Of a stretch of 64,000 bases of DNA, positions 60,291 through 64,000 are shown piece after piece. Source of the stretch: Streptomyces sp. TRM49041. Its GTDB lineage: Bacteria; Actinomycetota; Actinomycetes; Streptomycetales; Streptomycetaceae. The stretch lies in assembly GCF_008271805.1 (NCBI RefSeq), contig NZ_VSRY01000014.1, positions 1 to 64,000 on the forward strand, read 5' to 3'. Positions within the stretch are counted from its first letter, which is position 1, and every line of letters begins with the position of its first letter. Made by a program: the position numbers and the translations under genes. The notes beneath the pieces are model-generated. The model worked only from the letters and a program-made list of their open reading frames with translations. It made no database searches and had not been told where the DNA came from.

Positions 60291-61538
60291 ATGGAGCAGT
60301 ACGAGCCCGACAGCCTCTCCGCGGCACAGCTCGCCGCGATGCGGCGCAGCCTGACGAACGGCAGGGGAGCCCTCAGCCGCCGTTCCCTGCTGCGCGCCTC
60401 GGGCGTCGGGGCGCTCACCCTCGGCGGCCTCGCCGGACTGAGCGCCTGTGGCATCCCGCCCGCCAGGCGGGAGGGCGAGGGGCCCTCCTCCACCGACTAC
60501 TCGGCCGAGGAGAAGCAGCTCGACTTCTCCAACTGGACGCAGTACATCGACATCAGCGAGGACGAGAAGCGCCGCCCCACCCTGGAGGCGTTCACCCGGC
60601 GGACCGGGATCAAGGTCAAGTACACCGAGGACATCAACGACAACGTCGAGTTCTTCGGCAAGATCAAGCCCCAGCTCGCCGCCGGCCAGGACACCGGCCG
60701 CGACCTGATCTGCGTCACCGACTGGCTCGCCGCCCGCATCATCCGCCTCGGCTGGGCCCAGAAGCTCGACCCGGCGAACCTCCCCACCGCCTACGCCAAC
60801 CTCGCCCCCCAGTTCCGCCGCCCCGACTGGGACCCCGGCCGCGCCTACTCCTATCCCTGGACCGGCATCTCCACCGTCATCGCCTACAACATCAAGGCGA
60901 CCGGCGGCCGCAAGGTCGACTCCGTCACCCAGCTCCTCGACGATCCCAGGCTCAAGGGCCGGGTCGCGTTCCTCTCGGAGATGCGCGACTCCATCGGCAT
61001 GACCCTCCTCGACATGGGCAAGGACCCCGGCAAGGTCACCACCGCGGACTTCGACGCCGCCCTCGGCCGCCTCCAGAAGGGCGTCGACACCAAGCAGATC
61101 CGCCGCTTCACCGGCAACGACTACACCGCCGACCTCAGCAAGGGCGACATCGCCGCCTGCCTCGCCTGGGCCGGCGACCTCATCCAGCTCCAGGTCGACA
61201 ACCCGGACATCCGCTTCGCCATCCCATCCGCCGGATACATGACGTCCACCGACAACCTCCTGGTCCCCGCCCAGGCACGGCACAAGACCAACGCCGAGAA
61301 GCTCATCGACTACTACTACGAGCCCCCCGTCGCCGCCCAGCTCGCCGCCTACATCAACTACGTCTGCCCCGTCGAGGGCGTACGCGAGGAACTGGCCAGG
61401 ATCGACCCCGAGCTGGCGTCGAACACGCTGATCCTCCCGGACCAGGCGATGGCCGCGAAGTCGCATGCCTTCCGCTCCCTCAGCACCGACGAAGAGACGG
61501 CGTACGAGGAGAAGTTCGCCAAGCTCATCGGTGCGTAG
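60291..61538 (+). CDS. potD: Spermidine/putrescine ABC transporter substrate-binding lipoprotein
   Basis: A 415-residue PotD-type protein with a twin-arginine signal (RRSLLRASG) and lipobox LSAC (Cys53). The mature part matches polyamine-binding proteins (LDFSNWTQYID, ICVTDWLAARII, YSYPWTGISTVIAYN). It follows the dehydrogenase by 53 bases, then PotA, PotB and PotC. Export by Tat rather than Sec is unusual and implies folding before secretion. Confidence 0.9.
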   Translation: MEQYEPDSLSAAQLAAMRRSLTNGRGALSRRSLLRASGVGALTLGGLAGLSACGIPPARREGEGPSSTDYSAEEKQLDFSNWTQYIDISEDEKRRPTLEAFTRRTGIKVKYTEDINDNVEFFGKIKPQLAAGQDTGRDLICVTDWLAARIIRLGWAQKLDPANLPTAYANLAPQFRRPDWDPGRAYSYPWTGISTVIAYNIKATGGRKVDSVTQLLDDPRLKGRVAFLSEMRDSIGMTLLDMGKDPGKVTTADFDAALGRLQKGVDTKQIRRFTGNDYTADLSKGDIAACLAWAGDLIQLQVDNPDIRFAIPSAGYMTSTDNLLVPAQARHKTNAEKLIDYYYEPPVAAQLAAYINYVCPVEGVREELARIDPELASNTLILPDQAMAAKSHAFRSLSTDEETAYEEKFAKLIGA

Positions 61539-61583
61539 GCGGCCTGAACGGCCGTGACCCCTTCTCTCGCGCCTGAACGGCGC

Positions 61584-61607
61584 TCGTCCTCAAACGCCGG
61601 ACGGGCT
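61584..61607. repeat. Streptomyces dispersed intergenic repeat
   Basis: TCGTCCTCAAACGCCGGACG followed by GGCT lies between potD and potA. I recognise this sequence (reverse complement AGCCCGTCCGGCGTTTGAGG) as one seen repeatedly between genes in many Streptomyces genomes. No function is known to me. Only one copy was seen in this window. Confidence 0.5.
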
Positions 61608-61640
61608 CAACATCGCCCCTGACACCTGGGACCACGATCC

Positions 61641-62810
61641 ATGACGACTGACACGCACACCGGCGGCGACGTCCGCCTCACCGGGATCAGCAAGACCTAC
61701 AGCTCCTTCACCGCCGTCCACCCGCTCGACCTGACCGTCCCCCAGGGCTCCTTCTTCGCCCTCCTCGGCCCCTCCGGCTGCGGCAAGACCACCACCCTCC
61801 GCATGATCGCCGGACTGGAGGACCCCACCACCGGCACCGTCCGCCTCGGCGACCGCGACGTCACCGACCTGCCCCCGCACAGACGCCCCGTCAACACCGT
61901 CTTCCAGTCCTACGCGCTCTTCCCGCACCTCGACATCTACGAGAACGTCGCCTTCGGGCTCCGCCGACGCGGCGTCAAGTCAGTGAAGAGCCAGGTGGAC
62001 GAGATGCTGGAACTGGTGCAGCTCGGCGACAAGGCCAAGAGGAAGCCGCACCAGCTCTCCGGCGGCCAGCAGCAGCGCGTCGCCGTCGCCCGCGCGCTCA
62101 TCAACCACCCCCAGGTGCTTCTCCTCGACGAGCCGCTCGGCGCCCTCGACCTCAAGCTGCGCCGTCAGATGCAGCTGGAGCTCAAGCGCATCCAGACCGA
62201 GGTCGGCATCACCTTCGTCCATGTCACCCACGACCAGGAGGAGGCCATGACCATGGCCGACACGGTCGCGGTGATGAACGCCGGCCGCGTCGAACAGCTC
62301 GGCGCGCCCACCGAGCTCTACGACAACCCGCGCACCACCTTCGTCGCCAACTTCCTCGGCACCTCCAACCTCATCGAGGCCGAGGTCGTCGAGGCCGGCA
62401 CGGACCTCGTCGTCTCGGCCGACGGCGGCAAGCTGCGCCTGCCCGCCGACCGCTGCGCCACCCCCACCCGCACCGGCGGCAGGCTCCTCGTCGGCATCCG
62501 CCCGGAGAAGATCTCACTCGCACACGCCGACGACGCGGGCACGGTCCCCGCCGGACGGAACAGAGTCACCGGCCGCATCGCCGACACGTCCTTCATCGGC
62601 GTGTCCACCCAGTACACCGTCGACGGCCCCACCGGCACCGGCCTCCAGGTGTACGAGCAGAACATCGAGCGCGACCCGCGCCTCGTCCCCGGCGCCGAGG
62701 TCGTCCTGCACTGGAACCCCGCCCACACCTTCGGTCTCGACGCCACCCAGGCCGCAGACGCCGGAAAGACGGACGGGGCCGGCGTGGAGACGGTGGAGGA
62801 CGCCGCATGA
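61641..62810 (+). CDS. potA: Spermidine/putrescine ABC transporter ATP-binding protein
   Basis: A 389-residue ATPase: Walker [11 protein letters not shown] (about residue 44), signature [15 protein letters not shown], Walker [12 protein letters not shown], switch THDQEEAMT, and a C-terminal TOBE domain (about residues 285-375). Its stop overlaps the potB start (ATGA). Confidence 0.93.
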   Translation: MTTDTHTGGDVRLTGISKTYSSFTAVHPLDLTVPQGSFFALLGPSGCGKTTTLRMIAGLEDPTTGTVRLGDRDVTDLPPHRRPVNTVFQSYALFPHLDIYENVAFGLRRRGVKSVKSQVDEMLELVQLGDKAKRKPHQLSGGQQQRVAVARALINHPQVLLLDEPLGALDLKLRRQMQLELKRIQTEVGITFVHVTHDQEEAMTMADTVAVMNAGRVEQLGAPTELYDNPRTTFVANFLGTSNLIEAEVVEAGTDLVVSADGGKLRLPADRCATPTRTGGRLLVGIRPEKISLAHADDAGTVPAGRNRVTGRIADTSFIGVSTQYTVDGPTGTGLQVYEQNIERDPRLVPGAEVVLHWNPAHTFGLDATQAADAGKTDGAGVETVEDAA

Positions 62811-63739
62811 CGACCGTCACCGAGCCCCCGCCCCTCGCCGGGCCCTCCGCCGCTCCACCCGTGCGGAAGCGCTCCACGCGCAAGCGACTCGTCCCGTACT
62901 GGCTGCTCCTGCCCGGCATCCTCTGGCTGCTGGTCTTCTTCGCCCTGCCGCTCGTCTACCAGGCGTCGACGTCCGTGCAGACCGGCTCGCTCGAGGAGGG
63001 CTACCAGGTCACCTGGCACTTCCAGACCTACTGGGAGGCGCTGCGGGACTACTACCCGCAGTTCGCGAAGTCCCTGCTGTACGCCGGGACCGCCACCCTG
63101 CTCTGTCTGCTGCTCGGCTACCCGCTCGCGTACCTCATCGCGTTCCGCGCCGGACGCTGGCGCAACCTCCTCCTCGTCCTGGTCATCGCGCCGTTCTTCA
63201 CCAGCTTCCTCATCCGGACGCTGGCCTGGAAGACGATCCTCGCGGACGGCGGCGTCGTCGTCGGAGCCCTGGACGCGCTGCACGTCCTGGACGTCACCAG
63301 CTGGCTCGGCTGGACCGAGGGCGACCGCGTCCTGGCCACACCGCTCGCCGTGATCTGCGGTCTCACGTACAACTTCCTGCCCTTCATGATCCTGCCGCTC
63401 TACACCTCGCTCGAACGGATCGACGGGCGGCTCCACGAGGCGGCCAAGGACCTGTACGCGTCCCCCGCCACCACCTTCCGCAAGGTCACGTTCCCGCTCT
63501 CCATGCCGGGCGTAGTCTCCGGCACGCTGCTCACCTTCATCCCCGCGAGCGGCGACTACGTCAACGCCGAACTCCTCGGATCGACCGACACCAAGATGAT
63601 CGGAAACGTCATCCAGTCGCAGTTCCTCCGGGTGCTCGACTACCCGACGGCGGCCGCGCTGTCGTTCATCCTGATGGCCGTCGTGCTGATCATGGTCACC
63701 TTCTACATCCGCCGGGCCGGAACGGAGGACCTGGTCTGA
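62807..63739 (+). CDS. potB: Spermidine/putrescine ABC transporter permease PotB
   Basis: A 310-residue MetI-like permease with six helices; EAA loop EAAKDLYASPATTFRKVTFP (about residues 211-230) and LLPGILWLLVFFALPL in helix 1. The TGATG junction joins it to potC. Confidence 0.93.
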   Translation: MTTVTEPPPLAGPSAAPPVRKRSTRKRLVPYWLLLPGILWLLVFFALPLVYQASTSVQTGSLEEGYQVTWHFQTYWEALRDYYPQFAKSLLYAGTATLLCLLLGYPLAYLIAFRAGRWRNLLLVLVIAPFFTSFLIRTLAWKTILADGGVVVGALDALHVLDVTSWLGWTEGDRVLATPLAVICGLTYNFLPFMILPLYTSLERIDGRLHEAAKDLYASPATTFRKVTFPLSMPGVVSGTLLTFIPASGDYVNAELLGSTDTKMIGNVIQSQFLRVLDYPTAAALSFILMAVVLIMVTFYIRRAGTEDLV

Positions 63740-64000
63740 TGCTGCTTCGCTGGATACGACGTCATCTCGTCGTCCTCGCGGGCGCTCTCACGCTCGCCTA
63801 TCTGATCCTGCCGAACATCGTGGTCCTGATGTTCTCCTTCAACCGACCGGACGGGCGCTTCAACTACGCCTGGAAGCGCTTCTCGCTGGACGCCTGGACG
63901 GACCCCTGCGGCGTCCCCGAGCTGTGCACCGCCCTCGGACTGTCCCTGCAGCTCGCCGCCTGGGCCACGCTCGGCGCCACCGCGCTGGGCACGATGATCG
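63739..64000 (+). CDS. potC: Spermidine/putrescine ABC transporter permease PotC, partial
   Basis: The first 87 codons are present: basic start (MLLRWIRRH), helix 1 LVVLAGALTLAYLILPNIVVLMF, then SFNRPDGRFNYAWKRFSLDAW, typical of PotC. The gene runs off the window end. Start ATG overlaps the potB stop by one base. Confidence 0.9.
   Translation, partial: MLLRWIRRHLVVLAGALTLAYLILPNIVVLMFSFNRPDGRFNYAWKRFSLDAWTDPCGVPELCTALGLSLQLAAWATLGATALGTMI

Overview
This is a contiguous stretch of a high-GC actinobacterial chromosome, almost certainly Streptomyces. Codons are strongly G/C-ended and starts are often GTG. Sporulation and development genes (whiG, nsdA) are present, and the gene order smc - glcP - ftsY - nsdA - amtB/glnK/glnD - ffh - rpsP...rplS - four sip genes - yraN/yifB/dprA - whiG - rpsB/tsf/pyrH/frr/cdsA - rlmN matches the core arm-proximal order I remember from S. 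coelicolor (about SCO5575 to SCO5670). No integrated phage, plasmid or transposon was seen. Species cannot be fixed from sequence reading alone.

Layout. 0-2.7 kb: an HxlR regulator divergent from a flavodoxin-like quinone reductase, a secreted CAP-domain protein and an acylphosphatase. 2.7-11.4 kb: a 70-residue coiled-coil protein behind a structured leader, smc, a glucose-permease-type sugar transporter (glcP) with a palindromic operator, an NCS1 nucleobase permease and ftsY. 11.5-18.7 kb: a prim-pol domain protein divergent from nsdA, then the nitrogen operon amtB-glnK-glnD behind two GlnR-type box arrays. 18.7-25.4 kb: a CRISPR-repeat-like pair, ffh, a methyltransferase, a SprT-like zinc protease, and rpsP-khpA-rimM-trmD-rplS. 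25.4-35.7 kb: four type I signal peptidases, NUDIX hydrolase, DUF2469, yraN, yifB/comM, dprA, whiG, a TetR regulator and an M23 peptidase whose 3' end is abnormal. 35.7-41.7 kb: rpsB-tsf-pyrH-frr-cdsA-rlmN. 41.9-45.9 kb: a TPP riboswitch and the thiamine ABC transporter. 45.9-48.4 kb: a decayed gene and an FtsX/MacB-type ABC exporter. 48.6-64 kb: a polyamine utilisation region (class III aminotransferase, Lrp/AsnC regulator, two aldehyde dehydrogenases, and a PotD-A-B-C importer cut by the window edge). Interleaved with it are an odd ketosynthase, small unknown proteins, GDPD, an adenosine-deaminase-like enzyme, two DUF4190 proteins and a NADAR protein.

How parts work together. AmtB, GlnK and GlnD form the ammonium sensing and uptake module, with GlnR as the likely controller. 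SmC, FtsY, Ffh and the signal peptidases are chromosome-organisation and protein-export housekeeping. The rpsP and rpsB clusters make ribosomes and membrane precursors. The thiamine importer is TPP-controlled. At the right end, PotABCD would import putrescine/spermidine, which the aminotransferase and the two aldehyde dehydrogenases would oxidise toward GABA and succinate. The two dehydrogenase promoters share an operator-like motif.

Most notable signals: three intergenic DnaA-box sites (a triple array, a perfect inverted pair before rpsB, and one in a hairpin loop before rlmN); a shared CAACAACG motif in the polyamine promoters; a ketosynthase with a catalytic His replaced by Gln; two type I-E-like CRISPR repeats between glnD and ffh; a probable ECF-sigma promoter giving a leaderless SprT-like protease; an M23 peptidase that has lost its stop; and hairpins in the pyrH, nsdA and 70-residue-protein leaders. 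I found no convincing wholly new multi-gene system; the region is mostly conserved Streptomyces core.
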